Shown: positions 1 through 13,000 of the stretch, piece by piece
Layout of the letters: each line of letters begins with the position of its first letter
How positions within the stretch are numbered: the stretch's first letter is position 1
Assembly: GCA_026120185.1 (NCBI GenBank)
Contig: JANUWF010003377.1
Coordinates: 1,685,001 to 1,749,000, forward strand
Direction: 5' to 3'
Origin: Voacanga thouarsii
Taxonomy: Eukaryota > Streptophyta > Magnoliopsida > Gentianales > Apocynaceae
Length of the DNA stretch: 64,000 nt
Notes under the pieces: model-generated
What the model was told of the DNA's origin: nothing
Seen by the model: only the letters and a program-made list of their open reading frames with translations
Databases searched by the model: none
Made by a program: the position numbers and the translations under genes

Positions 1-2
1 AA

Positions 3-1094
3 TTTTCATGTGCTGCATGTTCTCAAGGAAAATTGGTTATTAAACCATCTCCAACAAAAGTAGAGTTTGAGTATCCAGTATTTCTAGAAAGAATTCATGG
101 TGATATATGTGGACCAATTAATCCACCATGTAAGCAATTCAGATACTTTATGATTTTAATTGATGCATCGACCCGATGGTCGCATGTCAGTTTATTATCA
201 ACTCGCAACTTGATGTTTGCGAGATTGCTTGCCCAAATAATTCGCTTAAGAGCGCAATTTTCAGATTATCCTATCAAAAGGATCCGTCTAGATAATGTTG
301 GAGAATATTCCTCTCAAACCTTTGATGATTATTGCTTGTTAATTGGTATTACTATTAAACATCCAGTAGCTCATGTTCATACTCAGAATGGTCTAGCTGA
401 ATCATTCATTAAACAGTTACAATTAATTGCTAGACCGTTATTAATGAGAACAAATCTCCCTACAATTACTTGGGGACATGCTATTTTACATGCTGCAGAA
501 CTTGTGCGCATAAGGCCAACAAGTTATCACCAATTTTCTCCCTTACAATTGGCTTTTGGTTCCGAGCCAGATATTACTCATTTGAGAATTTTTGGGTGTG
601 TCGTGTATGTACTGATAGCGCCAAATCAACGTACCAAAATGGGTCCTCAAAAAAGGTTGGGGATATATGTTGGGTATATTTCTTCCTCTATAATCAGATA
701 CGTTAAACCATTGATAGGTGTTGTATTCACGGCAAGATTTGCTAATTGTCATTTTGATAAAACTTTGTTTCCTAAATTAGGGGGAGAACATAAACCACAT
801 AAAGAGGAGCTTGCCTGGACAACATCATTGAATTATTTAGATCCGCGCACAAGCGCAAGTAAACTAGAAGTTCAAAAGATCATTCATTTGCAAAGACTTG
901 CAAATCAACTGCCAGATTCTTTTGCTAACTCTACAAGGGTAATTAAATCGCATATTCCAACTATAGATGCCCCTATACGGATAGAAGTCCCAGCAGGACA
1001 ACATATAATTCCTATAGCTACTGAATCAAAAACATGTCAGAAATGTGGACGACCCATTGGTTCAAAAGATAAAAATCCCCGAAAGAAAAGATGA
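3..1094 (+). pseudogene. copia integrase region of pol, partial
   Basis: The frame is open from the window edge to a TGA at 1092-1094. It starts within the integrase zinc-binding domain (CAACSQGK). The catalytic core shows the first Asp in HGDICGP, the second in RLDNVGEY (copia elements normally have DNGGE here, so the first Gly is lost), and the Glu in HTQNGLAES. A basic C-terminal segment follows, with GRPIGSKDKNPRK near residues 340-350, a motif of one widespread plant copia lineage. The next frame (1143-1784) is in the same phase, so the TGA is a nonsense change inside pol, not a gene end. Confidence 0.9.
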
Positions 1095-2363
1095 TTAAAT
1101 AATCAGAATGATCCAATTGAAGAATTAGGAAAAAGGGATCAAGTGGAAACTGATGAAAAGATCCAAATATCTGAAAATAGTGAACAGAATAGTGAGATGT
1201 CCATTAATTATATAACTTCTGGCAGAAGTTGGAATCGGATGGAAATAACTGTTGATAATATTTTTACATACAATATAGCACTTAAAGTTTTAAAAGATAA
1301 TGAGGACCTTGAACCAACATCAGTTGAAGAATGTCGTTATAGAAATGATTGGCCAAAATGGAAAGATGCGATTCAATCGGAGTTAAACTCACTTGCAAAG
1401 CGTGAGGTTTTTGTACCTGCAGTCCGAACACCAGAAGGTGTAAAACCAATTGGTTATAAATGGGTATTTGTGCGAAAGCGAAATGAAGATAATGAAGTCG
1501 TAAGATATAAAGCACAACTTGTGGCACAAGATTTTTCGCAAAAATTGGGTATTGATTACGATGAAAAATATTCACCTGTGGTTGATGTAATTACACTCCG
1601 ATACCTTGTGAGTCTAGTAGCACGTGAAAAGATTGACATGCGTCTAATGGATATTGTGACTACTTATTTATATGGGAATCTTGATAATGATATTTATATG
1701 AAAATCCTAGAAGGATTTAGTATGCCTGAAGCATATAATTCTAACCCTCGTGAAAATTATTCCATTGAATTACAAAAGTCATAATATGGCTTAAAGCAGT
1801 CTGGACGCATGTGGTATAATCGTTTTAGTGAATATTTATTGAAATTAGGATATAAAAATGATCCACTATGTCCATGTATTTTTATTAAGAAATCTGGATC
1901 TAGTTTTGTAATAGTTGCGATATATGTTGATGATATTAACCTTATTGGGACGTCAGAAGAACTCCAAAAGGCAAGAAATAGCCTGAAGCAAGAATTTGAA
2001 ATCAAGGATTTTGGCATAACTAAATTTTGTCTTGGTTTACAAATTGAGCATTTGGAAGATGGTATTTTTAGTCATCAATCAACATACACAACAAAAGTTC
2101 TTAAAAGGTTTTATATAGACAAAGCACATCCATTAAGTTCTCCAATGGTCGTGAGATCATTAGATATAAATGAAGATCTTTTTCGACCTTGGGAAGATAA
2201 TGAAGAACTACTTGGTCCTGAAGTACCATATCTCAATGCAATTGGCGCATTGATATTCCTTGCTAATAATACTAGACTTGATATAGCATTTTCTGTGAAT
2301 TTATTAGCAAGATTCAATTTTTCCGAACACGACGACATTAGAATGGGATTAAACATGTCTTAA
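1095..2363 (+). pseudogene. copia reverse transcriptase region of pol, broken
   Basis: This continues the integrase frame. Reverse transcriptase motifs are visible: WKDAIQSELNSL, KPIGYKWVFVRKRN, YSPVVDVITLR, YGLKQSGRMWYNRF and the catalytic box YVDDINLIG at about 1924-1950, whose two Asp are kept. A TAA at 1782-1784 falls immediately before YGLKQ, where a sense codon is expected. The thumb and connection region follows to about 2320. Around 2315-2326 the frame changes, and the downstream sequence reads on in the other phase through TAG at 2339-2341 and TAA at 2372-2374. The protein is therefore inactive despite an intact YVDD. Confidence 0.9.
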
Positions 2364-2374
2364 GATATCTCTAA

Positions 2375-2929
2375 GGGACAATAGATCTTGGATTATTTTA
2401 TTCAAATAGAACTAGTCCAATGTTGATTGGATATGCTGATGCTGGTTATCTATCCAATCCACATAAAGCACGTTCTCAAACTGGTTATTTATTTACATGT
2501 GGTGGTACTGCTATATTATGGCGCTTTACAAAACAATCTATAGCAGCTACTTCTTCTAATAATGCTGAAATTATAGCTATTCACGAGGTAAGCCGAGAAT
2601 GTGTGTGGTTGAAATCAATGATCCATTATATCCGAGAAAATTGTAGATTACCTTCTGAAAAAAAATTTCCAATATCTCTTTATGAAGATAATGCAGCTTG
2701 TATAGCTTAATTAAGAGGTGGATATATTAAAGGAAATAGGACAAAACATATTTCACCAAAATTTTTCTTTACTCACGAACTTCAAAAGAGAGGTGAAATT
2801 GATGTGCAACAGATTCGATCATGTGATAATCTGGCAGATTTACTCATTAAGGCATTGCCGATTACTTCATTTGAAAAATTTGTACATACAATTGGAATGC
2901 ATCGGTTGAAAGACATAAAGTCATCTTGA
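2375..2929 (+). pseudogene. copia RNase H region, broken
   Basis: Frame +2. Copia RNase H motifs are clear: GYADAGYLSNPHKARSQTGY, the SIAATSSNNAEIIA block and LYEDNAACIA. A TAA at 2708-2710 replaces a sense codon just after AACIA. The same frame then continues with KGNRTKHISPKFFF, the CDNLADLLIKALP block and a final TGA at 2927-2929. This is the C-terminal end of the polyprotein. Confidence 0.88.
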
Positions 2930-3130
2930 AGATGTTATTAAGAGGGGGAGTATGTATACTGTACTCTTTTTCCCTAACTTGAATTTTTTCTTAGTTAGGT
3001 TTTTAATTTGGTAGTATTCCCTCTAGAATGGAAAGTGTACTCTTTTCCTTCACTAGGTTTTTATCCCATAGGGTTTTTCCTATGAAGGTTTTTAATGAGG
3101 CATTTTTCGAAATGGTTGAAAATGAACATC

Positions 3131-3140
3131 CAAGGGGGAG
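3131..3140 (+). other. polypurine tract of the copia element
   Basis: CAAGGGGGAG directly precedes the LTR start TGTTA. It is the plus-strand primer site of the element. A second purine run (AAGAGGGGGAG, about 2939-2950) lies just after the pol stop, as in related plant copia elements with a spacer before the LTR. Confidence 0.75.
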
Positions 3141-3417
3141 TGTTATGAAATATGAAAGGTCAAGTGCCTGTTCATTTTCTTGAAGATAATGTGACTGTTC
3201 GTATACTGTGACTGTTCATTTTCTAAGATTATTAAATTCATTTCTTAACCTTTCAGATTCTATATCGAAACCTCTATAAATAGGGGTCATATGTAAACAA
3301 ACGAACAATGAATCAATGAAATCGTATCTAAGCAATTCTCTCTCTTCTCTCATCTTCTAGTATTTTTGCTTTACAATTTTATATTTATTGATTCTATTTT
3401 GAATCAAATTCACAACA
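3141..3417 (+). repeat. 3' LTR of the copia element (277 bp)
   Basis: It starts TGTTATGAAATATG immediately after the polypurine tract and ends TTCACAACA. A TATA-like box, CTATAAATA, lies at 3274-3282, about 30 bp before the likely R region. The length is short but normal for this type of plant copia LTR. The right boundary is inferred from the terminal CA because the second LTR is outside the window. Confidence 0.78.
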
Positions 3418-4006
3418 ATACATATATTTTTCATATATATTTCTTAAATATAATATATATATATATATATATGTATATTATTCATATTAAAACTTGAAAT
3501 ATTATAGTTGATAATCAATTTATTTATTTATTATTAACATTATTATTATTATAAACTTAAAAATATTAAGTGAAATAAAATTAATTTATTTATTGACAAA
3601 AATTTACTTTTAATATTATATTTTTAAACTTTATTTAGAATAATAGATTTTTTATTTTTATATTTTTTTATCATTTAAAATTTTATAAAAATTTTGAATA
3701 AATAAATTTTAAAAATAAAAGAATTAAGAATATTAATGATCTCATCTTGTAAATGGCATAACTAAAAATGATAGATAAAATTTTTGAAATGATCTATAAT
3801 GAAAAAAAAAAAAAAGATCGATTTTCATGGACAAAATTTTAATAAGATATATTGAACAAAATATTATTAATCTAAAAATAATATTATTAAATTTTAATAT
3901 ACTTTTATTATTTAATCATAAATCTTAATTTTTATCATTAAGAAATAATTAGAATTGATTTATATTTCTAATTTTTTACTCATTAGGAAAAATTAGTATT
4001 CCTTAA

Positions 4007-4053
<47 letters not shown>

Positions 4054-5850
4054 TTGTGATTTTATATATTCAGTTCTAATTTTGATTTTTCGATTTGGTA
4101 AAATTTGAGACGGCTCAAGATAATTTTTGTATAGTTCAAAATGGTTCTCAGATGGATATTGTAAAAAAAAGATTTCGAGATGATTGGACTTGAAAAAAGT
4201 CAAAAGTCAATAATTTTTTTGGATTCCGCTTCTTTTCGGTTTGATTATTTGGATCAAATAAATTATTCTCCGATTCTGTGAGTACTTCTATCAAGACTCA
4301 AGAGATATGCATATCTTTTTTGTCGTAAAAAATATTTTTATTTAGTCCCTAACTTCATAAGGATTGCAACGTGGTTGGGTTGGGCCTGGCCGGAGACTAA
4401 AAATCCAACCCCACTCGTGCATATCCCACATCTCCCCCATCCTTGGGTCGTCCCCAACACGGGGAATGGAGGGAATCCCCACCCCCGACCCAGTTGGGAC
4501 AAAATAATCTCCAATCCTAACCTAGTGGGAAGCGAGGACTTGATTGAGCCCAACGGCCTAGGAATGTTTCTATTTTTTTTAAATTTTTTTTCTCCTATAT
4601 ACTTTTATTCAAATCTTTTTAACACCCTCTAAAGGACTTCTTATTGCATATATTGCATGAAAATTTGTATATGTTATAAATTTTAATAATTATAAAAATG
4701 ATATGTTTGAGATTATAGGTTAGATTAGATAAATGTGATTTACTTAATTCAATGACAAGATTTAAGATCAATTATCAAGTCAAGCTTTACTAAAATTTGA
4801 AGGTTAAAATTTGTGTTTTATTTAATATAATTATATCATCTACTAATTAATATAATTTACAATAATTTTATCTATTATGTGAATCCATATGTTATTATTA
4901 GTTTGAGTAATGCTATAAACTATTCTAGTGATTATAATATTTACTTTTCATAACAAGGAAAATAAACTAGGATGATACGAAAGCATTATTAATAACCAAA
5001 ATAAAAATTACGTACGAACTATATTTAATTATGAGTTATTTAGGTGGATAGTATATACAAATTGAAACATTTTTTTTAATATCATGGTAGACATAATTAA
5101 CTAAATATCTTGCACTACTTAATATTTTTATTCATACCCATATATTTATTTCAAATTAGCTTTGAAATATTTTGATAGTACTTAGATACATTGATCTATA
5201 ATAATTAACATTATAAGATAAATTACTTATACTAAGTTAATCCTATAATATAAAGTCCAATGGTCTCAATTTTATACAAGTTCAGGAACTCACAGTATTT
5301 TTTATAAAATTTGCATATACGCATTTATCATCAATTATTTTATGAAACATTGATTTGTGAGTCACTCCAGAAATTTAATTTTGGAAAGAGAGTTTGTTGT
5401 GGAAAATATCGCATTGCTTTGATCTCCATCTTTGTGCCCGTGTATGATGTTGTTATAGTCATAGGATTGAAATCCTAGGGTATTTATGTTAATAATTGGA
5501 ATGAGATCGCAATATGGTTTGCTTATTAAACATCTTTCGAAAATGCAATTCCGGTGACTAAGTCATTGATATCCGTGAAGAAGAAATGATTTATTTGTGT
5601 CAAGTATGGGATGACATGTATGTTTACAAGTTGTCTTACTAGAAAATATCATAAAATCTATTTTATCTGCACGAGTACACACAGGATTTACTACGTATTT
5701 AGCACTTACACGTTTTTCTATATATTTATATATATATTTTTAGGTTCAGTGGTACAGATGAGTAGACATGGGACTCGCTACATATTTAATACTCACACGT
5801 TTTTCTATATATTTTTAGACTCAGTGGTACATATTACACTAGGTGTGATG
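3418..5850. other. AT-rich spacer with (AT)n and a GC-rich patch
   Basis: No gene is visible. A perfect (AT)20 run lies at 4011-4050. A GC-rich, C/G-homopolymer-rich patch at 4370-4560 stands out from its surroundings and is open on both strands; it resembles the GC-rich subterminal parts of some plant transposons but has no terminal repeats I can define. Two imperfect copies of a short segment ending in TCAGTGGTAC occur at about 5690-5757 and 5785-5830. Confidence 0.6.
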
Positions 5851-5851
5851 G

Positions 5852-6672
5852 GTAGAAATAAGTACCATGATATTTTCCTATTAATAAATTCTTATTTTGG
5901 GATTATGGTATGTTTTTGCTGTGTTAAATTTATTAATCCGTTACAAAGACCCCTAATTTTAGAGTTTAGAAGGTGTGACATCCCACAACAATAAAATCCA
6001 CTATACCATAGAAATATGAATATATATGAGGCGGGTGTCGAGCTGGGCAGGCCAAGACGAGGTAAGTGACCGATTGGCAGATCAAGAAATGAAGCCAACC
6101 CTTGCTTCCGTTCTTGCTTAAATATGCTCCCATCCTTAGTTAAATCGAAAAATCCTCTACCCAATTAAGCTAGGAGCTAGGTTGGAGTAAGTTTCCTGTT
6201 TAAACGGGGAAATTACCATCCCTATAACTTCTCCCTATATTATCTAGTATGTATATACACTTTAGATAAACTTTAATTGAAAAAGAGAAAAGGTGAAGGA
6301 GATTGGAGTAGAAATAAATACCAGGATATTTTCCTATTATTTTAGAGTTCAGAAGGTGTGACATACACAAAAATAAAATCCACTATGCCATAGAAATATG
6401 AATATATATGAGGTGGGTGTTGGGCGGGGCAAGCTGAGGCGGGGATCACAAACCGATTGGCGGACCGAGAAATGAAACCGACCCCTACTCCCGTTCTTGC
6501 TGCTTAAATCTGCTCCCATCCTTACTTAAATTAAGTCAGGCTAGGTTGGAGCAAGTTTCTTGTTTAAGCAGAGAAATTACCATCCCTATAACTTCCCCCT
6601 ATATTCTCTACCATGTATATACACTTAAGATATAAAAAACCTTTAATTGAAAAAGAGAAAAGGTAAAGCAGA
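5852..6672. repeat. imperfect direct duplication, two copies of about 370-450 bp
   Basis: Unit 1 (5852-6300) and unit 2 (6308-6672) share long blocks in the same order: GTAGAAATAA near each start, AGAAGGTGTGACAT, AAATCCACTAT, a GC-rich stretch around GGCGGGTG or GGTGGGTG, CTCCCATCCTTA, and TTTAATTGAAAAAGAGAAAA near each end. Unit 2 lacks about 75 bp present in unit 1 (around 5885-5955). There is no coding potential. The repeat sits about 330 bp downstream of the kinase stop codon. Confidence 0.82.
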
Positions 6673-7002
6673 CTCAAGATCATGTTGACATATATCACAA
6701 ATGCATAACCTGATCTTTACAACTTTCATACCCACAAAGAAACATACGAAACATTTGCCTATTCCCACAAAAATCTCCATAATGGTTACAAAAGAAACTA
6801 GAGATGAAGTCGACCAAATGTGGGGGGTGGGGGTGTGTACGGAAGATTAATCAGATAACTACACAATACAAACCAAATGAAATAGCGTGAAACACGACCA
6901 TACATATAAGCCCCCTTTTATGCTGTGTTTCTTTCTTGTCATTTTATCTACAACTGCTGAAAATCTTCAAATACTCGGCCATCAAATTGTAAGAGCTTCT
7001 TT

Positions 7003-7062
7003 TCAAGATTGTCTTATCGAAACATTCCAAGCAAGCAATGCGGCGCCAACTGCAGGTTCCAC
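7003..7062 (-). CDS. NAGK: NAGK exon 7, terminal (residues 342-360)
   Basis: The acceptor AAAATAG precedes GTGGAACCTGC. It encodes VEPAVGAALLAWNVSIRQS and stops with TGA at 7005-7003. This 60-nt exon lies 718 bp beyond exon 6 and would be easy to miss; it completes the family's conserved C terminus. Confidence 0.93.
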   Translation of the reverse strand: MEPAVGAALLAWNVSIRQS

Positions 7063-10000
7063 CTATTTTCAATTTGAGCAAAACAAGATGTCATCAACTA
7101 CCGAGAGAGAGAGAGAGGAAACAAAAAAAAAAAAAAAAAAAAATCTCAGAATGGTGATTAACAACACAACACAAAAAGAAAATGCTCAGTTTGTCCTTCC
7201 AGGAATAGAATTTTTGAAAGAAACAATCCATCCCATTTAGGAAACTTTTCTTGTTGGATAACCTTTAATTCGCTACTTGGTATTTGCTTGTGGACCAATA
7301 ATATTGCAAAGTAACCCCAAATTAACATGCCTGCTTACCCTCTTTCACCTCCAAGTCAGGACCTAAATTTATGTAATCTGCTTGCAGTTTAAAATCAGGA
7401 AAGAGGGAAATAGGGACAAAAATTGGCCTTGTGCTGAAGGCTCTGTGTTTCCGTTTTTAACCAATGGATGAAACAAATGGCATAAAGGGCCAAGCTCAAC
7501 TTGGAGATAGTCAGATCAAACCCTCTAACTCTCTACACCAGAAGCCACAGATCTTCTTGTACACACCAAACCAAACACATGCCCCCCACCATTGGCCCCC
7601 CATCCTTTAAAAAAAAAAAAATAAAGGGAAAGAAAATCTACATTCAGTGAAAAGCATCAGTAGCGTCAGTACTACTTGTTTTCAAGTTATCCAGATCTGT
7701 TGCATAAGCAAAGGCATCATGACTGTAATCCTAACTCATGACATTGATATTTGAGAAATGAGTAGGACAGACATCTGTACCTTTGGACGAATTGGGAGAG
7801 CACCAGGAAAATCTTTAGATATGCACTTCATGACTTCCTTCCCAATGTCCCATCTCTTATTTGCTTCTAGAACACCACCAACCAGTACAAGAGGAAAATG
7901 ATCCTTTCCATCTGCAATAGATGTTCACATTGTTCAATAATTCATTACTGTTGCATACCAAGGGAACATTTAGCAGACAGCAGAGGCAAGAACTATGTTA
8001 TGAGAACGAAAATTTGCATCTGCTAATGGTTTTGTGATCAAACAATGGAAGTTCCCAAATCAAAAGATTCTACAAGCAAGAGGCTTAGACATCTTTGACC
8101 GTATAAACACTCAAGTTGGATTTTAAAGAAAGATAGGACATCATTACTTGTTTAATAATTCAAAAATTTACCAATGTAATTGATGAATTAGACACAAATT
8201 AGAACAGAACCCATGATAAATCACTCTGGACAGAGGAGAAGCAACAAATCTAGATTACATAATATGATTATAGGAAACATAGCTATACCTGTTGGATGGC
8301 AGAACTTTTAATGACAGTAATACTCAACCTTAGATCAAATATAAAAACACAAGCATATCTCCAGACCTACTTCACCTTGAGTGCTATTTAGCAGGCTCTT
8401 AACACGTAAAAGAATGAATGCACATCCTCTGAAAAAAGCTGTTATAGAAGCACCAGTGATGAAAATGATGCTATTGCAAAAGATAAGGAAAGGCCACATA
8501 GGGCAGAAGTTTAGTAGCATAAGTTAGCCAGAGCAGTGTCCTACTATGTTAATTCTGGACAAAAGTTTCTTGGTCTTTCAACTAGCATAGATTGATAGTG
8601 TGATAGACTGATAGTGAAAATTCAACTTATTAAAGTTTCTTGTATATACTTGCAAGTCATCCAAGTTACGATTCAACTTACAGACCCTGGCACATCTGTA
8701 AGTTGGCAATTCCAGTAACAGGAAAAATGTGGCCAAGTACAAAAAAAGCTCTGGTCAAGTAATTAGCTAACCAAAGGATCAAGAATCAGGAATTCGGCGA
8801 GGCCGTCTTGTATGTTGAAGCCCAGCCTCATGGTAAGTCAAGTGCAAAAACAATAAAGAACCATCTGAGTCCAAAGAAGTACATTAATTTGCATGAATTT
8901 TATTCTTCCAAAAGCAAAAGAAAAAGTCTTTTACCAGGAGTCTGGATAACTTTGTTCAATGCATATGTCACTTTTCGGTTCCTTTTCCCTATCTTGGAAT
9001 CCAGAAAGTTGTTCAGACTTAACAGGAAAGCATTTTCCCAGGAACAAACAAACAACCTCAATTAGTGTCAAATATATTGTAATCATTCATCATACTTGAT
9101 AAATGCCCACTTTCAGCATGATCACTATTGTAATTAGTTATCAATAATTGCAACATTAAAATTGGGGAAAGAAAAAAAGAGCCAAGAAGTTTTTGGAACC
9201 AAATCATAGAACTTGTATATTGTTTCCCCGCCAATGGGCCACAGTTCATCATGAATGAAGTTTGTGTCTTCACCCAAAAAAAGGAAAAGGCAGAGCATGA
9301 AAGAGGGAAGCAAGGCAACTTTTTGAATAAGTTATTACTCATTGTGTATGAAGACATCTCAAACCCAAAAGCACATAAATAAATTAAAGGAAGCAGGTCC
9401 AGCTGCAGAAGCAAATAACATTTTGGCAAGCAACTGTATTGTTCAAATAATTTTCTAGGGTACCATGTCCCAAGGAATATTAATTTGGACTATGCTCGTA
9501 AATGTTTTTAAGACAATCATGCGTTCATTTAGGACTTTCAAACTCCTCCAGATAATGAAGTACAATTCCAGAACAAGGTATACAGCATATTATGCCCAAA
9601 GGGAGTACATATTGAACCGTACCTTCACCACAAAGCTGCAGTCTCTGAACAACTGCTTTTACACTAGAAGCCAACTCTTGTACTGCATCTAGTAATATCT
9701 TATTGGCCACTTGATCACCTTCCTCTGCGCAAGAAACTACATACGGAACAAGAGCAGCAATTCGAGCCCAAGAAGGATTAGCATATGTCCACCTAAACGC
9801 AAAAATATTTATCATCAACAATCTCATTGTTTACTTAGCTAAGTTGACCTAGAATGTAAAACACAATACATACAACCAACAAAAAATCATTCAAACACTT
9901 TTATTTGATAGACCAAGAAAGCACAATCTGCAAATAAATTATCGCAATACTGAGTATCTTGCCGATTAAGATCTCAAACCAAGCATAGCAGTTGGTGCTT

Positions 10001-13000
10001 TACTCTCCCTTTATCGACCTGGCAGTTTCTATATATCATGCTTCTTGGCCTGGGTATCTGAAGATGCTTTTGAATTACATGCAAACAGTCATGTCAATGT
10101 TTGACTTGTAACATCAGATTATGAATAATCTTTTAAAGCATAGATGCTAAATTGCTACAGCCATACAGTTTTTTGTTCTCTACTTCATGAGAATTACCCT
10201 TTCTTCGGACCGGAAACATTATAATCAGGACAATGGATAATGGAAAAAGGACTGAAAGCATTAGAAAGAGATTTGATTTAGAACGTCGTCTGCTTTCGCT
10301 GGCCTTTTGTTTGCCAACATGATCATCAAGCTGATGAAATAAAAACAAATTATGCACTTACCATATGCAACCATATTTAAGCCAGAAATATATCATGAGT
10401 GTACCATAGTTAAGAAGGGAGAAATGCGATGCATATGACTTGAGCTTGGGAGAAATACCCAACAAGTTCATCCGGTGAGGAGAGATCCAGAGCATGTAGT
10501 ATGCTCTCTGAAAGCATTGTATGCGGACCACGACCATCATGAGCTCTTATTATTGCAGTCAAAGCTTGTGCAGAAATACCATATCCACTGCAAGCGAGAA
10601 GAAATCAATTTCTTATATAAGCAGTATTGGACAAAAATAGTAAAAGAGAAGAATAACTGAATACCTCAGGTAAACTACGCACTAGCTGGTGAATCATTAA
10701 GATCAACTTTCAAATCAAGGGGAAAGATGAAACAAGAAATATAATGCATATAAATTGTGTACAAGTCAATCTCATTTGCAAATGCTGATGCAAAATTCTA
10801 GAATAACCCTAGATATTAAAACCTATTAAAAATAAAATTTTTATCAAAAAGTATAAATCAGAGCACACAACTTAATTTTTGATAGTGTTGTCAATTTTTA
10901 TGTCCAAAAATGAAACAAATTAATGGTGGCAGTCTGATAAAGTTATTTCATGCTTCAGTAATGCTTTAGGTGCATATTCTGACTGTCTAATGAAGCAGCC
11001 TTGTTCTAAACCTAACTCCTCTGAATTTAAATTTCTCCAATGGCTTTCTCTCCTATCGATGTATGCCTATGTTCTTGGTTCAACCCTTAAGTAAATAGCC
11101 CATAAATATGAGCTAGAGTCTGCCGGAGTGCTAGTGTACTTCAATAGGCATAATTTTTCACTACCCTCTATGATGATAATATAACAACAATCATCACACA
11201 GAACAGATCGTAAAGCATGTATTAAGCTGAGTGGAGATATAAGTAATGCCATTTGAAGTTCATGAGTGAACTAAATTCAACTGAGACAACTTCTATTGGT
11301 TAGTAGTATGAAAGTTAATTTCCTTATTCAAGTTGCATGAAGATTCTAATTGGGCTCTAGTAAACCAGTTTCAGAACCTTATCTCTTAAAAATCCCAATT
11401 TTCAAATTTGAGATTGTTAAAGGATTTTAAATTAGGATACCTTTAGCTATGCTAGAAGTTGGACATATGTAGGCACAAGAATCATTTACAGGAATCCAAT
11501 TTCACAATGACAAAGCAATCGTTTAAATTTATTTCAATGGTATTTGTGGAAGAAAAATCTTTATTGTTTAGTCCCTCTATCCCAATAATACAGTCACTCT
11601 TGGTCAAACTTTTTAAGAGAACATGAAATCATTTTGTCTAGATTAGTTGGCATTATACAAAATTACTGATATAACTCTTTTTTTAAAATAACAATAGCAA
11701 TGACAATAACAATAACTATATAAATGGCTGAATATGTAGTCAAAATTCGTAAAAAGTACTTTTTAAGGTACATTACTGCAGGCTTCTATATTCTCCTAAT
11801 CCTTCATTCTTCCTTTCTAACAAAATATTGCGAGTAAATGTTTCATAGGCGCAAAGAAAAGCACAACGGGTGTGAGTGTTATACCTTCCCCAATCACCTA
11901 AGACAGGCCCTGCACCAGCTGCCCGAGCTTCTCTCCCATCTTCTGTATAACCATAAGCAATGGTGCCAGTACCAGCAATTAGAACGCATCCATGTAGTTT
12001 TCCCATTGTCCCACAGGCCAGAGCTGCGACAGCATCATTCTCAACAAATAATCTAACATGACTTGGAAATATTTCTCTAAACATAGAAAAGAAAAGAAGA
12101 AGAAAACTCAGAAGAAAGAAATTCTGATTATATTCAAAATATGAATATGTGAAAGCAGGAAAAGCATGTCTTAGCCATTAAATGCAGATTGCATTTGTAA
12201 ATAATTCAAAATCTTATATAGCAAATAGATATTTACATCTTGAATACAAAAATGAATTTTTGCGGCCTACAAATGATTAGCACTATATTCTAATTGTGAT
12301 ACAAAATCTCGTACAGAAATTTAAGGTAGTTTTGCAAAACAGTCCAATCATTGCACCTAATTTCTCTTCCCAACCCCATACCAATTATTTTTATTTTTAT
12401 TTTTATTTTTCTGCATTTTTCTTTAATTCACATTTACTAAGTTGAAAAAAAAAAAAAAAAGAGGTATGGATCGAAATCCCAGTTCATAGAATGTGTACTA
12501 GTGCCTGTGATCTCATTTGTACTACAAGCGAAGCTCTTCCAGAAGTCCTATGAGGAAACATTTGGAGCAACAAGACTGAAGCATGTAAGAAGCATTACAC
12601 ATGGATCATATGGCAAAGCTTATTGCCTCAAACATCCAGCAGTTCGGTCTAGACCATGAAAATATCCAACATCTTAAGCAACAAGGCAGGTAATCACTAG
12701 TGGCTGATGATAAGCAGGAACAAGCTTTACAACATCCATATGATCACACTACACAATAAGATATCTCTTCATACTTGCTTTTCAGGATAGGAAAAGGGCA
12801 ATTTGGTTTAAAAGCAGCAACTAAAGCAACCAAAGGCAGAACGTCACAAAACAGAACAAAATCCTAATTTAAAAACCATCATTTAATAAGAATGAAGACA
12901 AGGTAAATATTCCTTCCCCCCCGGCGCCCCAACAACAAGTCCCTAATTCTGTCCCTGCCTCCGTACATGTTATCGACACACTTTCTTCATCACCTAAGAA

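Larger units (their letters stand above)
1..3417 (+). mobile_element. Ty1/copia LTR retrotransposon, 3' portion, defective
   Basis: Domains run integrase, reverse transcriptase, RNase H, polypurine tract, LTR. Integrase ahead of reverse transcriptase is the copia order. The element enters from the left window edge, so gag, protease and the 5' LTR are not visible. The coding part is broken by in-frame stops and at least one frameshift, so this copy cannot encode a working polyprotein. A 200-bp non-coding spacer with GGTTTTT-rich repeats separates the last pol codon (2929) from the LTR (3141), as in many plant copia elements. The target duplication cannot be tested because the left end is outside the window. 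Confidence 0.93.

Noticed and set aside
4338..4632. Overlapping open frames on both strands in a GC-rich patch
   Set aside because: Open on both strands because of composition; no motif or codon bias.
6887..7240. 117-codon open frame on the + strand
   Set aside because: It runs antisense over the last exon of the kinase gene, has a poly-Lys run from an A-rich tract and no family motif.
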